Source of the DNA: Aeromicrobium choanae
GTDB taxonomy: Bacteria > Actinomycetota > Actinomycetes > Propionibacteriales > Nocardioidaceae
Length of the DNA stretch: 64,000 nt
Direction: 5' to 3'
Assembly (NCBI RefSeq): GCF_900167475.1
Contig: NZ_LT796768.1
Location: forward strand, 2,914,001 to 2,978,000
The notes beneath the pieces were generated by a model. That model was not told the origin of the DNA, did no database searches, and saw nothing but the letters and a program-made list of their open reading frames with translations. Positions 18,315 to 27,524 of the stretch are shown in pieces. The number at the start of each line of letters is the position of its first letter. Within the stretch, counting starts at the first letter, position 1. A program made the position numbers and the translations under genes.

Positions 18315-18959
18315 ATGACCACCGTCGCCGTCCTCGACTACGGCTCGGGCAACCTCCGCTCCGCCGTGCGCGCCGTCGAGCGCGCGGGGGAGTCGCGGGG
18401 CGTCGACGTCGTCCTGACCGCCGACCGCGAGGTCGCCGAGCAGGCCGACGGCCTGCTGGTGCCCGGCGTCGGCGCGTTCGACGCCTGCATGAAGGGCCTG
18501 CGGGCGGTCGACGGCGAGCGGATCATCGAGCGACGCCTCATCGCCGGCCGTCCCGTCCTGGGCATCTGCGTGGGCATGCAGATCCTCTTCGCCGAGGGCA
18601 TCGAGCACGGCGTGCGCAGCACCGGGTGCGGCGAGTGGCCCGGCACGGTGGAGAAGATCCAGGCGCCGATCGTGCCGCACATGGGCTGGGACACGGTGGA
18701 GCCGCCCGCCGACACGGTGATGTTCGCCGGGATCGAGTCGGAGCGCTTCTACTTCGTGCACTCCTACGGCGTGCGCGAGTGGCTGCTCGACGCCGAGGGC
18801 ACGGCCTTCCGGGCGCCGGGCGTCACGTGGACGCAGTACGGGGGCGACCGCTTCGTCTCCGCCGTCGAGCACGGCCCGCTGTGGGCCACGCAGTTCCACC
18901 CGGAGAAGTCCGGCGACGCCGGCCGCCGCCTGCTCGAGAACTGGATCGCGACCCTCTAG
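18315..18959 (+). CDS. hisH: Imidazole glycerol phosphate synthase, glutaminase subunit
   Basis: This 214-residue class I glutamine amidotransferase supplies ammonia to HisF. The oxyanion and nucleophile region reads [10 protein letters not shown] with the catalytic Cys. The His/Glu of the triad lie in [11 protein letters not shown] near the C terminus. [16 protein letters not shown] is the conserved N terminus. ATG 18315 sits 13 bases after hisB. Its partner hisF lies about 2.6 kb downstream, separated by a YitT gene, priA, a DUF1707 gene and a lipoprotein gene. Confidence 0.96.
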   Translation: MTTVAVLDYGSGNLRSAVRAVERAGESRGVDVVLTADREVAEQADGLLVPGVGAFDACMKGLRAVDGERIIERRLIAGRPVLGICVGMQILFAEGIEHGVRSTGCGEWPGTVEKIQAPIVPHMGWDTVEPPADTVMFAGIESERFYFVHSYGVREWLLDAEGTAFRAPGVTWTQYGGDRFVSAVEHGPLWATQFHPEKSGDAGRRLLENWIATL

Positions 18960-18965
18960 CCGCGG

Positions 18966-19622
18966 TCAGGCGCGGTAGCGCTCCGGCCGGTGGTTGAACG
19001 CCAGCACCACGTTGAGGATCACCGCGCCGAGCGCGGACAGCAGCACGTTGTCCCACGGCACCACCAGCAGGGCGGCCAGGACCACGAGGAGGTCAAGGGC
19101 CATCTGCACGTACCCGGCGCGCAGGCCGGCCTGCTCCTGCGCGATGAGCGCCAGCACGCTGAAGCCGCCGAGGCTCGAGCCGTGCCGGAACAGGATGAGG
19201 ATGCCCACGCCCGCCAGCAGGTTGCCCGTGGCGATCCCGTAGACGGGGGCGAGGTCGGGGGAGGGGATCATCTCGGCGTGCACCGCGGTGAACAGCGACA
19301 TCAGCGCGACGGCGATCACGGACCTCACCGTGAACCGCCAGCCCTTCTTCCACAGCGCGAGGGCGAAGAACGGCACGTTCGCCAGGAGCAGCACGGCCGG
19401 GAGCGGCAGGGCCACGGCGTAGGTGATCAGCAGCGACAGGCCGGCGGTGCCGCCGGTGACGGCGTGCGCCTCGTACAGCAGGTGCAGGCCCAGCGAGGCC
19501 AGCCACGTGCCGGTGAGCACGCCCAGCACGTCCTCGGCGGGCGTGTGGGGCAGCGTGACGGCGGACGGCTCGGTGGGGTCCTCGGCGTCGACCGGGGCGT
19601 GCTCGGGGTGGCTGTCGTTCAT
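18966..19622 (-). CDS. YitT-family membrane protein
   Basis: This 218-residue protein has five or six predicted helices. It has an acidic cytoplasmic N terminus and the YitT/DUF161-like pattern [63 protein letters not shown] follows in the second half. Family members are poorly understood inner-membrane proteins, some proposed to be transporters. It lies on the opposite strand within the his cluster, ending 6 bases from hisH. TAGAGT lies 9 bases before the start, slightly farther than at other leaderless candidates. Confidence 0.85.
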   Translation of the reverse strand: MNDSHPEHAPVDAEDPTEPSAVTLPHTPAEDVLGVLTGTWLASLGLHLLYEAHAVTGGTAGLSLLITYAVALPLPAVLLLANVPFFALALWKKGWRFTVRSVIAVALMSLFTAVHAEMIPSPDLAPVYGIATGNLLAGVGILILFRHGSSLGGFSVLALIAQEQAGLRAGYVQMALDLLVVLAALLVVPWDNVLLSALGAVILNVVLAFNHRPERYRA

Positions 19623-19663
19623 GGCCCGCCCACTCTACGGAGGGCGGTCGATACGATCGCGGG

Positions 19664-20386
19664 GTGACTCTCGAACTCCTCCCCGCCGTCGACGTCGCCG
19701 AGGGCCAGGCCGTGCGCCTGGTCCAGGGCGAGCTCGGCAGCGAGACGTCCTATGGCTCCCCGCTCGACGCCGCCCTGCAGTGGCAGGCCGACGGTGCGGA
19801 GTGGATCCACCTGGTCGACCTCGACGCCGCCTTCGGCAAGGGCAGCAACCGCGACCTGCTGGCCGAGGTCGTGGGCCGCCTGGACGTGAAGGTGGAGCTC
19901 TCGGGCGGCATCCGAGACGACGAGTCGCTCGACGCCGCGATGGCCACCGGCTGCCGTCGGGTCAACCTCGGCACGGCCGCCATCGAGGATCCCGACTGGT
20001 GCCGCTCGGCGATCGCCCGGTATGGCGACCGGGTCGCGGTGGGCCTCGACGTCCGCGGCCGCACTCTGGCCGCCCGGGGCTGGACGAAGGAGGGTGGCGA
20101 CCTGTTCGAGGTCCTGGCCCGCCTGGACGCCGACGGCTGCGCGCGCTACGTGGTCACCGACGTCACGAAGGACGGCACGCTCACGGGTCCGAACCTCGAC
20201 CTCCTGCGTCAGGTGTGCGAGCAGACCGACAAGCCGGTCGTCGCCTCGGGCGGTGTCTCGAGCCTCGACGACCTGCGCGCGATCGCCACGCTGACCGGCA
20301 TCGGCGTCGAGGGCGCGATCGTCGGCAAGGCGCTCTACGCCGGGGCCTTCACGCTGCCCGACGCGCTGGCCGCGGTCGCGGAGTAG
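19664..20386 (+). CDS. priA: Bifunctional phosphoribosyl isomerase PriA (HisA/TrpF activity)
   Basis: This 240-residue (beta/alpha)8 isomerase acts in the HisA step (ProFAR to PRFAR). In actinobacteria it also does the TrpF step. The PriA-specific stretch [21 protein letters not shown] followed by [13 protein letters not shown] and [14 protein letters not shown] closely resembles the mycobacterial dual enzyme. The catalytic aspartates are D10 in AVDVAEG and D166 in [10 protein letters not shown]. No trpF occurs in the trp block, which supports dual use. GTG 19664 is 6 bases after TACGAT (19652-19657), so the transcript is probably leaderless. Confidence 0.95.
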   Translation: MTLELLPAVDVAEGQAVRLVQGELGSETSYGSPLDAALQWQADGAEWIHLVDLDAAFGKGSNRDLLAEVVGRLDVKVELSGGIRDDESLDAAMATGCRRVNLGTAAIEDPDWCRSAIARYGDRVAVGLDVRGRTLAARGWTKEGGDLFEVLARLDADGCARYVVTDVTKDGTLTGPNLDLLRQVCEQTDKPVVASGGVSSLDDLRAIATLTGIGVEGAIVGKALYAGAFTLPDALAAVAE

Positions 20387-20388
20387 TC

Positions 20389-20907
20389 GTGACCGGCCTC
20401 GTGCGGTGGGAGGGCTTCAGTGCCGATCCGCGTCGTGCGGAGGTGGCCGGCATCCGCGCGGGCGACCAGGACCGCGAGACGGCGGTCGAGGCCCTGCGGG
20501 AGGCCTACGCCGACGGCCGGCTCGACCGGATCGAGTTCGACCGCAGGTCCCACAGCGCCCTGGCGGCCACGCTGCTGGGGGAGTTCGTGCCCCTGCTGCA
20601 GGACCTCGAGGCGCCCACTCCCGCGGCCCTGTCCGTGCACGAGGAGGCGCTGCGGCGCTACCGGCGGGAGACGCGTGACGCCCGCAACGGGGTCGTGGCG
20701 ATCGGGGTCATGACGAGCGGGATCTGGGGAGCCACCAGCATCGCGAGCGGCGAGCTGCTCTTCTTCTGGCCGATCTTCCCGATCCTCGGCGTCGGCGTCG
20801 GTTGGCTCATGCACGTGGTCAACCGGGGGCAGCGCATCGAGCACCACGAGCGAAGGATCGAGCGCCGGCTGAGCCGGCGCGAGGACGAAGAGGACGACGA
20901 GAGCTGA
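20389..20907 (+). CDS. DUF1707 plus 2TM domain protein
   Basis: This 172-residue protein has a DUF1707 segment near residues 20-75 (GIRAGDQDRETAVEALREAYADGRL, then FDRRSHSALAATLLGEF). It is followed by a 2TM module with hydrophobic stretches at about residues 105-145 and a charged tail rich in Arg and Glu. DUF1707 is common at the N terminus of actinobacterial membrane proteins and has no known function. The GTG at 20389 begins 2 bases after the priA stop, so it is co-transcribed. An alternative start a few codons upstream would overlap priA. Confidence 0.8.
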   Translation: MTGLVRWEGFSADPRRAEVAGIRAGDQDRETAVEALREAYADGRLDRIEFDRRSHSALAATLLGEFVPLLQDLEAPTPAALSVHEEALRRYRRETRDARNGVVAIGVMTSGIWGATSIASGELLFFWPIFPILGVGVGWLMHVVNRGQRIEHHERRIERRLSRREDEEDDES

Positions 20908-20910
20908 CGC

Positions 20911-21567
20911 TCAGCAGCCGTCGCGCATGAGGTCGGGACGCGTGCCCGTGGTGACCTCGACCATCAGCACCTCGCTGGTGGGCTCGATCGACTCGGGGTC
21001 CTCCGTGAACAGGAAGCCCAGCCAGGCATCGCCCTCGGTGACGAACACGCCCGTCTGTCCGTAGCCGGCCTCGATCATCTCGGCGGTCTCGTAGACGCCG
21101 GTCACGTCCTTCAGGGTGCTGCCGACGCCCAGGCCGGCGGCGGTGCGGGGCTGCTCGCCGCGCACGCCGAAGGAGACGACGGTGCCGTCCTCCTTCGTCA
21201 GCACGTCGAGCGAGGAGGCGTAGTCGGACTTCCACCCGAGCGGCTCGCTGCGGCCGCACTCCTCGCCGGGGACCTCGACGTCGGCGTCGAACAGGCCGGT
21301 GGCGAGCGCCTCGTCGCGCGACATGCCGGTGCGTGCCGGGCCGACGACACCCGGGGCGACGGTCAGGTCCTCGATCGACGGCAGGGCGGCGGGCGGCTCC
21401 GAGGTGGGCGGCTCCGTCGTGGGGCTCGGGGCCGCCGAGGTCGCGGAGGTCGCCGGGTCCGGGGTCTCGTCGGGGGACTCCGAGCAGGCGCCGAGAGCCA
21501 GTGCGGTGACCGCCGCCAGGAGCCAGAGGCGGCTCGTAGGAACGTCGGACCCACGCACTACGCTCAT
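20911..21567 (-). CDS. Putative lipoprotein
   Basis: The product has 218 residues. A signal peptide runs from residue 1 with hydrophobic core [13 protein letters not shown] and a lipobox LGAC at about residue 27. A Thr/Pro/Ser/Glu-rich linker follows to about residue 65. The rest is a soluble domain with two cysteines (GEECGRSE and the terminal DGC). No family is recognised. The ATG at 21567 lies back to back with hisF: its start codon overlaps the proposed hisF -10 hexamer, so the two genes may interfere. It depends on Lgt and LspA, both encoded in this window. Confidence 0.75.
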   Translation of the reverse strand: MSVVRGSDVPTSRLWLLAAVTALALGACSESPDETPDPATSATSAAPSPTTEPPTSEPPAALPSIEDLTVAPGVVGPARTGMSRDEALATGLFDADVEVPGEECGRSEPLGWKSDYASSLDVLTKEDGTVVSFGVRGEQPRTAAGLGVGSTLKDVTGVYETAEMIEAGYGQTGVFVTEGDAWLGFLFTEDPESIEPTSEVLMVEVTTGTRPDLMRDGC

Positions 21568-21571
21568 GGCC

Positions 21572-22333
21572 GTGAGCCTAGCCGTCCGTGTGATCCCCTG
21601 TTTGGACGTGGACGGCGGTCGCGTCGTCAAGGGAGTGAACTTCGTCGACCTGCGCGATGCGGGCGACCCGGTCGAGATGGCGCGCGTCTACGACGCCCAG
21701 GGCGCCGACGAGCTGACCTTCCTCGACATCACCGCGTCCAGCGGCGATCGCTCCACGACCTACGACATCGTCGGCCAGACCGCCGAGCAGGTGTTCATCC
21801 CGCTCACCGTCGGTGGGGGAGTGCGCGCCGTCGAGGACGTCGACCGGCTGCTGCGCGCCGGCGCCGACAAGGTCGGCATCAACACCGCCGCGATCGCCCG
21901 ACCCGACGTCATCGGCGAGATCGCCCACCGCTTCGGGAATCAGGTGCTCGTCCTGAGCGTTGACGCTCGACGTGCAGACGATCAGCCCAGCGGGTTCGAG
22001 GTGACCACCCACGGTGGCCGCCGGTCGGCCGGCATCGACGCCATCGAGTGGGTGCGCCGCGCCAGTGAGCTCGGCGCGGGCGAGATCCTGCTCAACTCGA
22101 TGGACGCCGACGGCACGCAGGCCGGCTTCGACCTCGAGATGATCCGCGCCGCCCGCGGCGCCACCGACGTTCCCCTCATCGCCAGCGGAGGCGCCGGGCG
22201 CCTCGAGCACTTCGCCCCCGCGGTCGACGCGGGCGCCGACGCCGTGCTGGCCGCCAGCGTCTTCCACTTCGGCACGCTGACGATCCCCGCGGTGAAGGAG
22301 ACGCTGCGAGGCGCCGGACACGTGGTCCGGTGA
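21572..22333 (+). CDS. hisF: Imidazole glycerol phosphate synthase, cyclase subunit
   Basis: This 253-residue (beta/alpha)8 protein forms IGP and AICAR from PRFAR with ammonia from HisH. The catalytic aspartates are in [18 protein letters not shown] and in [34 protein letters not shown] and LIASGGAG are family-typical. GTG 21572 is chosen over ATG 21566. TACGCT (21559-21564) ends 7 bases before the GTG, and [13 protein letters not shown] is the usual HisF N terminus. The stop overlaps the downstream ABC exporter start (GTGA). Confidence 0.95.
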   Translation: MSLAVRVIPCLDVDGGRVVKGVNFVDLRDAGDPVEMARVYDAQGADELTFLDITASSGDRSTTYDIVGQTAEQVFIPLTVGGGVRAVEDVDRLLRAGADKVGINTAAIARPDVIGEIAHRFGNQVLVLSVDARRADDQPSGFEVTTHGGRRSAGIDAIEWVRRASELGAGEILLNSMDADGTQAGFDLEMIRAARGATDVPLIASGGAGRLEHFAPAVDAGADAVLAASVFHFGTLTIPAVKETLRGAGHVVR

Positions 22334-24141
22334 GCGCCCCGGCGCTCGACACCCTCAGCGGCGGTGGCACCGACCGGCTGACCCGGCGCGGCTTCGGGGT
22401 CATGGGCCGGGGCATCGCCCGCCAGAAGGTGATGTTCACGTGGGCCGCGCTCGCCTCCCTGCTGTTCGGCGTGATGACCGTCGCCGACGCGTGGGTGCTC
22501 GGCTGGGCCACCGATCACGTCATCGCCCCCTCGGTCGCCGCCGGTGCCGTCACCTGGTCCACCCTGTGGGCCGGCGTGGGCCTGTTCGTGCTGGCCGCGG
22601 TGCTGCGCACCGTGGGCGTGGTGGGGCGCCGCCTGCTGGGCGGCGTGGTGTTCTTCCGGCTCGTGCGCGACGACCGACTGCGCGTCACGCGCCGCTACCT
22701 GCAGCTGCCGCTGCGCTGGCACCACCGGCACCCCGCGGGTCAGCTGCTCAGCAACGCCAACGCCGACGTCGAGGCGACCTGGTCGGTCTTCATGCCGCTG
22801 CCGATGGCGCTCGGCACGATTGCCATGCTGGTCGCCGCGATCGCCACGATGGTGCTGGCCGATCCGGTGCTGACGGTGGTCGGGCTCGTCGTCATCCCGC
22901 TGCTCTTCCTGGCCAACGCCGTCTACCAGCGCTGGCAGGGGCCCCGGATCGCGCTCGCCCAGAGCCTGCGCGGTGACGTCTCCACCGTCGCCCACGAGTC
23001 GTTCGACGGCGCCCTCGTCGTCAAGTCGCTGGGCCGGGAGGCCGACGAGACGGCACGCTTCCGCGCCGCCAGCGAGCGGTTGCGCGACGCCGCCATCGCG
23101 ATCGGTCGGATCCGCGCGATCTTCGACCCCGTCATCGAGGCGCTGCCGAACCTCGCCGTCCTGGCCGTGCTCCTGCTCGGCGCGTGGCGCGTGCAGGGCG
23201 GCGGCGCCGACGCGGGCGACGTGGTCCAGGTGGCCTACCTGTTCACCGTGATCGGCATGCAGATCCGCTCGTTCGGGTGGGTGCTGGGCGAGCTGCCGCG
23301 CGCCGTCGTCGGCTGGGACCGGGTGTCGCGCGTCATCGACGAGGACGACGCCATGGACTACGGCGACGCCCATGTGCCGGGCGCCGGACCTGTCGACCTC
23401 ACCGTGACAGACCTCGACTACAGCCACCCCGACGAGCCCGACACGGCGGTGCTCAACGACATCGCGTTCACCGTGCCCGCCGGCACCGTCACGGCGGTCG
23501 TGGGCGCCACCGGCAGCGGCAAGAGCACGCTGACCTCCCTGGTCACCCGCCTCGTCGATCCCGACGACGGCGCGGTGCTGATCGGCGGCACCGACGCCCG
23601 TCGGCTCTCGCAGCGAGCGCTCACCCGTGCGGTGGCCCTCGTGCCGCAGTCCACGTTCCTGTTCGACGACACGGTCCGCGCCAACGTGGTGCTCGACCTC
23701 GACGTCCCCGACGAGCGGGTCTGGGAGGTGCTGCGCATCGTGCAGGCCGACCGGTTCGTGTCGGCCCTGCCGAACGGCCTCGACACCGAGCTGGGGGAGC
23801 GCGGCACGTCGCTCTCGGGCGGCCAGCGCCAGCGTCTCGCTCTGGCCCGGGCCCTGGTGCGCGACCCGCGCGTGCTCGTGATGGACGACGCCACCAGCGC
23901 CCTCGACCCCGAGGTCGAGCAGCGCATCCTGCGTGCCCTGGCCGACCGCGACGGCTCGCCCACCACTGTCGTGGTGGCGTACCGCAAGGCGACGATCGCG
24001 CTGGCCGACGAGGTCGTGTTCCTCGCCGGCGGCCGTGTCGCCGACCGCGGCACCGATGCCGAGCTGCGCGAGCGCTCGGCCGCCTACCGCAACCTCGTCG
24101 ACGCGTACGACCAGGCCCGTGAGGAGGTCGACCATGAGTGA
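22330..24141 (+). CDS. ABC exporter half-transporter with degenerate ATP site (subunit 1)
   Basis: The protein has 603 residues: an N-terminal six-helix ABC exporter domain (about 30-320) fused to an ATPase domain. Walker A is [10 protein letters not shown], signature [15 protein letters not shown], and Walker [13 protein letters not shown]. In that Walker B the catalytic Glu is Asp, and the switch region reads [10 protein letters not shown] with Tyr in place of the histidine of the usual AHRLSTI. This is the pattern of the catalytically impaired half of a heterodimeric exporter. It is coupled to hisF by GTGA and overlaps subunit 2 by 8 bases. The substrate is unknown; drug or lipid export is typical. 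Confidence 0.9.
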   Translation: MSAPALDTLSGGGTDRLTRRGFGVMGRGIARQKVMFTWAALASLLFGVMTVADAWVLGWATDHVIAPSVAAGAVTWSTLWAGVGLFVLAAVLRTVGVVGRRLLGGVVFFRLVRDDRLRVTRRYLQLPLRWHHRHPAGQLLSNANADVEATWSVFMPLPMALGTIAMLVAAIATMVLADPVLTVVGLVVIPLLFLANAVYQRWQGPRIALAQSLRGDVSTVAHESFDGALVVKSLGREADETARFRAASERLRDAAIAIGRIRAIFDPVIEALPNLAVLAVLLLGAWRVQGGGADAGDVVQVAYLFTVIGMQIRSFGWVLGELPRAVVGWDRVSRVIDEDDAMDYGDAHVPGAGPVDLTVTDLDYSHPDEPDTAVLNDIAFTVPAGTVTAVVGATGSGKSTLTSLVTRLVDPDDGAVLIGGTDARRLSQRALTRAVALVPQSTFLFDDTVRANVVLDLDVPDERVWEVLRIVQADRFVSALPNGLDTELGERGTSLSGGQRQRLALARALVRDPRVLVMDDATSALDPEVEQRILRALADRDGSPTTVVVAYRKATIALADEVVFLAGGRVADRGTDAELRERSAAYRNLVDAYDQAREEVDHE

Positions 24142-25906
24142 CTCCGCGCCCCGCGAGGGCGGCATCTCCGTCCTCGTCCGCGGCATGCGCCGCAACCCCG
24201 AGATCACCGAGGGCATCTGGCTGACGCTCGTGCTCGCGCTCCTCAGCACCGCGGGCGGCTCCCTCGTGCCCATCGTCGTGCGGGCCGCGCTCGACGACGG
24301 CTTCGCCTCGGGCGACGTCGACACCGCGCTGATCGCCCGCTACGTGGGCATCGCCGCGCTGCTCATGATCGTGATCGCCGCTGCGGGCTACTGGTCGAAG
24401 GTGCGGATCTTCACCGCGAGCGAGCGAGGGCTGGCGAACCTGCGCGTCGCGGCGTTCCGGCACGTCCACGACCTGTCGATGCTCACGCAGAACACGCAGC
24501 GCCGCGGGTCGCTCGTCTCGCGCGTCACCTCGGACGTCGACCAGATCAGCCAGTTCCTGCAGTTCACCGGGATCATGATGATCATCAGCATCGGCCAGAT
24601 GCTGGTGGCGACGGTGGTCATGGCGTTCCTGTCGTGGCAGCTCACGCTGGTGGTCCTGATCAGCTTCGTGCCCCTTGCGCTGAGCCTGCGCTGGCTGGCC
24701 GGCGCGATGTCGCGGGCCTACGACCGCGTGCGCGCCAGCGTCGGCGAGATGCTCGCCGTCATCGCCGAGCCCGTCGTGGGCGCGGCCGTCGTGCGGTCCT
24801 ACGGCATCGAGGACCGCACGCAGCACCGCGTCGACGTCGCCGTCAGCGCGAACTACCGCAACAACATCCGCGCCCAGACGATCACCGCCGGCGCGTTCTC
24901 CGCCGCGATCCTCGTGGGCGGCATCGCCAACGCCGCGGTGCTCGCCGTGGGCGTCTGGCTGGGTGTGCTCGGCGAGCTCTCCGTCGGCACGATCGTGGCG
25001 TTCGTGTTCCTCGTCGGGCTCTTCACCGGCCCGGCGCAGATGGCCACCCAGGTGATCTCCGAGGCACAGAACGCGATCTCCTCGTGGCGCCGGGTCCTGG
25101 ACCTGCTCGACACCCCGGCCGACGTGGTCGACCCGGGCCCGGACGGGCAGCGCCTCCCCGAGGGCGACCTCGAGGCGCGCTTCGAGCACGTCTCGTTCTC
25201 CTACCCCGAGGGCCCCACCGTGCTGGCCGACGTCGACGTCACGATCCAGGCCCGTCAGCGGGTCGCCGTCGTGGGCGAGACCGGGTCGGGCAAGACCACG
25301 TTCGCCAAGCTCCTCACCCGCCTGATGGACCCGGCCGAGGGCCGTGTGGTCCTCGGCGGCGTCGACATCGCGCAGGTCCCGTTCGACGACCTGCGCCGTC
25401 ACGTGCTGATGGTGCCGCAGGAGGGCTTCCTGTTCGACGCGACGCTGGGCGAGAACCTGCGCTACGGATCGCGCACCGCCACGGACGCCGACCTCGTCGA
25501 CGCCGTCGAGCGGCTCGGCCTCGCCGACTGGTTCGCGGCCCTGCCGCGCGGGCTCGACACGCGGGTGGGCCAGCGTGGCGAGTCGTTGTCGGCGGGGGAG
25601 CGGCAGCTGGTCGCGCTCGTCCGCTCGGCGCTGGCCGACCCCGCGTTCCTCGTGCTGGACGAGGCCACCAGTGCCGTCGATCCGCAGACCGAGCTGCGCG
25701 CCACCCGGGCACTCGACCGTCTGCTGCAGGGCCGCACCAGCGTGACGATCGCCCACCGGCTGTCCACCGCGGAAAACGCCGACCGCGTGCTCGTGTTCGA
25801 CCAGGGCCGTCTCGTCGAGGACGGTCACCACCGCGATCTCGTCAAGGCCGAGGGCGTCTACGCTCGCCTGCACGCCTCCTGGGTCGCGCAGGCGACCCTC
25901 GCCTGA
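24134..25906 (+). CDS. ABC exporter half-transporter with canonical ATP site (subunit 2)
   Basis: This 590-residue partner has six helices in about residues 20-300 and an ATPase domain with Walker [11 protein letters not shown]. Walker B is [12 protein letters not shown] with catalytic Glu, and the switch histidine lies in [16 protein letters not shown]. Its own signature is altered to [16 protein letters not shown]. Paired with subunit 1, one composite site would have intact catalytic residues and the other not. Known heterodimers such as TmrAB and BmrCD are built this way. The ATG overlaps the first gene. hisI begins 37 bases downstream. Confidence 0.9.
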   Translation: MSDSAPREGGISVLVRGMRRNPEITEGIWLTLVLALLSTAGGSLVPIVVRAALDDGFASGDVDTALIARYVGIAALLMIVIAAAGYWSKVRIFTASERGLANLRVAAFRHVHDLSMLTQNTQRRGSLVSRVTSDVDQISQFLQFTGIMMIISIGQMLVATVVMAFLSWQLTLVVLISFVPLALSLRWLAGAMSRAYDRVRASVGEMLAVIAEPVVGAAVVRSYGIEDRTQHRVDVAVSANYRNNIRAQTITAGAFSAAILVGGIANAAVLAVGVWLGVLGELSVGTIVAFVFLVGLFTGPAQMATQVISEAQNAISSWRRVLDLLDTPADVVDPGPDGQRLPEGDLEARFEHVSFSYPEGPTVLADVDVTIQARQRVAVVGETGSGKTTFAKLLTRLMDPAEGRVVLGGVDIAQVPFDDLRRHVLMVPQEGFLFDATLGENLRYGSRTATDADLVDAVERLGLADWFAALPRGLDTRVGQRGESLSAGERQLVALVRSALADPAFLVLDEATSAVDPQTELRATRALDRLLQGRTSVTIAHRLSTAENADRVLVFDQGRLVEDGHHRDLVKAEGVYARLHASWVAQATLA

Positions 25907-25943
25907 TGCGGGGCGCGGGGCCGCGCCTGAGACACTGGGGGAC

Positions 25944-26282
25944 GTGAGCTCCCTGGATGCGGCGATCGCCGCCCGCTTGAAGCGCGACGAGGCCGGCCTG
26001 GTCCCGGCGGTGGTGCAGGACGCGACGTCGCGCGCCGTGCTGATGGTCGGCTGGATGGACGACGAGGCGCTGCACCGCACCCTCACCACCGGGCGCTCCA
26101 CCTTCTGGAGCCGCAGCCGTGGCGAGTACTGGGTCAAGGGCGAGACGTCGGGTCACACCCAGCACGTGCGCGAGGTCCGCCTCGACTGCGACGGCGACAC
26201 GCTGCTCGTCGTCGTCGACCAGGTCGGCGCCGCGTGCCACACCGGCGCCACCACGTGCTTCGACCAGGACCTCCTGACGTGA
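25944..26282 (+). CDS. hisI: Phosphoribosyl-AMP cyclohydrolase
   Basis: This 112-residue monofunctional HisI opens the adenine ring of PR-AMP in the third step of histidine synthesis. There is no fused HisE pyrophosphohydrolase. Zinc and magnesium ligands appear in [22 protein letters not shown] and the downstream [38 protein letters not shown] is the family core in the first half. GTG 25944 lies 7 bases after GACACT, a weak variant of the leaderless hexamer. The stop overlaps the next gene's GTG by 4 bases. Confidence 0.95.
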   Translation: MSSLDAAIAARLKRDEAGLVPAVVQDATSRAVLMVGWMDDEALHRTLTTGRSTFWSRSRGEYWVKGETSGHTQHVREVRLDCDGDTLLVVVDQVGAACHTGATTCFDQDLLT

Positions 26283-26830
26283 ACCGCAACCTCCTCGGGC
26301 CCGCCGTCCTCGTGCTGCTGGCGCTCGGCGGGGGCACGCTGCTGGCCGTCCGCGCGACCTGGTCCGAGGCCACCGCGCGCGCGGCGGGAATCCCCGAGAC
26401 CGACCTCGCCGTGTCGGGCGCGGACGTCGTCCCGGGTGCGGCCGGGCTCGCCCTGCTGGTGATGGCCGCCGCCCTCGGCGTGCTCGCGGGCGGGCCCCGG
26501 CTGCGTCGGGTGATCGGCGCCCTCGTCGCGGTGGCCGGCGTCGTCGGCGTGGTGATCTCGAGCCGCACCGGGGACGCGCTGCAGACGGCGCAGCAGCGCG
26601 CGATCGACGAGGCCGCCGTCGCCGGTGCCACGGTGGACTGGAGCTCCACCGCCGCTCCGGCCTTCGCGATCGCCGGCTTCGCGCTGGTGGTCGTGGTCGG
26701 TGGCGCCGTCGCCTGGCTCGGTCCGCGCTGGGCCACGATGGGCCGCAAGTACGAGACCCCGGCCGCCCGGGAGCCCGACGCGAGCGACCTGTGGAAGGCG
26801 ATGGACGACGGCGTCGATCCCACCGCCTGA
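26279..26830 (+). CDS. Trp biosynthesis-associated membrane protein
   Basis: This 183-residue protein has three or four predicted helices. It has the actinobacterial Trp-associated pattern: an N-terminal helix, then the periplasmic piece [30 protein letters not shown], and a last helix [18 protein letters not shown]. The tail [11 protein letters not shown] is typical. Members lie next to trp genes and have unknown function. The GTG start overlaps hisI (GTGA). In Streptomyces-like clusters trpE usually separates hisI from this gene; here it does not. Confidence 0.85.
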   Translation: MNRNLLGPAVLVLLALGGGTLLAVRATWSEATARAAGIPETDLAVSGADVVPGAAGLALLVMAAALGVLAGGPRLRRVIGALVAVAGVVGVVISSRTGDALQTAQQRAIDEAAVAGATVDWSSTAAPAFAIAGFALVVVVGGAVAWLGPRWATMGRKYETPAAREPDASDLWKAMDDGVDPTA

Positions 26831-26838
26831 CCACCGAG

Positions 26839-26844
26839 TAGGCT
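26839..26844 (+). promoter_or_regulatory. Putative -10 element for the HGxxPAAW gene
   Basis: TAGGCT lies 40 bases before the ATG at 26885. That places a start near 26851 and leaves a 34-base leader containing TAGGAGC as ribosome-binding site. It would give HGxxPAAW-DUF2752 their own transcript. Confidence 0.4.
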
Positions 26845-26884
26845 GTCGTCCGAACCACCCCGAGCACCACTAGGAGCACCACCC

Positions 26885-27085
26885 ATGTCGCACGGATCGT
26901 CGCCGGCCGCCTGGACCGCCGTCCTCGTCAGCCTCGCCGGCTTCCTGATCGGCGGGATCGCCCTGATCCCCGAGCCGAACTGGGTCCTCTTCACGATCGG
27001 CGTCGTGCTGGCGGTGGGTGCGCTCCCGCTCGGCAAGGTCATGTCCGTCGCCGGGTACGGCACCAGCCGGGTGAAGGATCACTGA
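26885..27085 (+). CDS. HGxxPAAW-family small membrane protein
   Basis: This 66-residue protein has the family start MSHGSSPAAWTAV and two membrane helices (about residues 12-30 and 37-52). It ends in a short basic tail containing GYGTSRVKDH. The family is conserved next to trp genes in actinobacteria, but its role is unknown. AGGAG lies 8 bases before the ATG. Its stop overlaps a CTG codon (CTGA) that is the likely start of the DUF2752 gene. Confidence 0.88.
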   Translation: MSHGSSPAAWTAVLVSLAGFLIGGIALIPEPNWVLFTIGVVLAVGALPLGKVMSVAGYGTSRVKDH

Positions 27086-27510
27086 CCGATCAGGTCATCC
27101 CGACGACCGCCTCGCGCGGTCGTCTGCTGCGCGCCCCGCTGATCGCCGGCGGCGCCGGCCTCGCGGCGTTCGCCCTGCTGCACTTCCGTGACCCCCACGT
27201 CGAGGGCGCCTACGGCTTCTGCCCGTTCCTCGTCCTGACCGGGCAGCCCTGTCCCGGCTGCGGGGGACTGCGCGCGGTGAACCTGCTGACGCGCGGCGAC
27301 TTCGCGGCCGCCGTCTCCAGCAACCTGCTTGCGGTCGCCCTGGTCGCCCTGGGCGTGGTGGCGTGGCTCGTGTGGCTCGGCCGGCGGGCGCGCGGGCTGC
27401 CCGCGCGCTACCTCACCTGGTCGGCGCGCACCGTGACCGCCCTGGGCGTGGTGGCCGCCGTCTTCGGCATCGCGCGGCTGACGCCGTGGGGCGCCTGGCT
27501 GGCCCCCTGA
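27082..27510 (+). CDS. DUF2752 membrane protein with probable CTG start
   Basis: The frame encodes a 142-residue DUF2752 protein with the hallmark GQPCPGCGGLRAVNLL at residues 54-69. It has three hydrophobic helices. No ATG, GTG or TTG lies in this frame upstream of 27277, and starting there would delete the CPGCG motif. CTG at 27082 overlaps the preceding stop as CTGA and has GAAGGA just upstream. This mirrors the ATGA/GTGA coupling seen elsewhere in the window. I therefore infer a CTG start. DUF2752 function is unknown; the two cysteines suggest metal binding or a disulphide. Confidence 0.8.
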   Translation: MTDQVIPTTASRGRLLRAPLIAGGAGLAAFALLHFRDPHVEGAYGFCPFLVLTGQPCPGCGGLRAVNLLTRGDFAAAVSSNLLAVALVALGVVAWLVWLGRRARGLPARYLTWSARTVTALGVVAAVFGIARLTPWGAWLAP

Positions 27511-27524
27511 CGAGAAGAGACACC

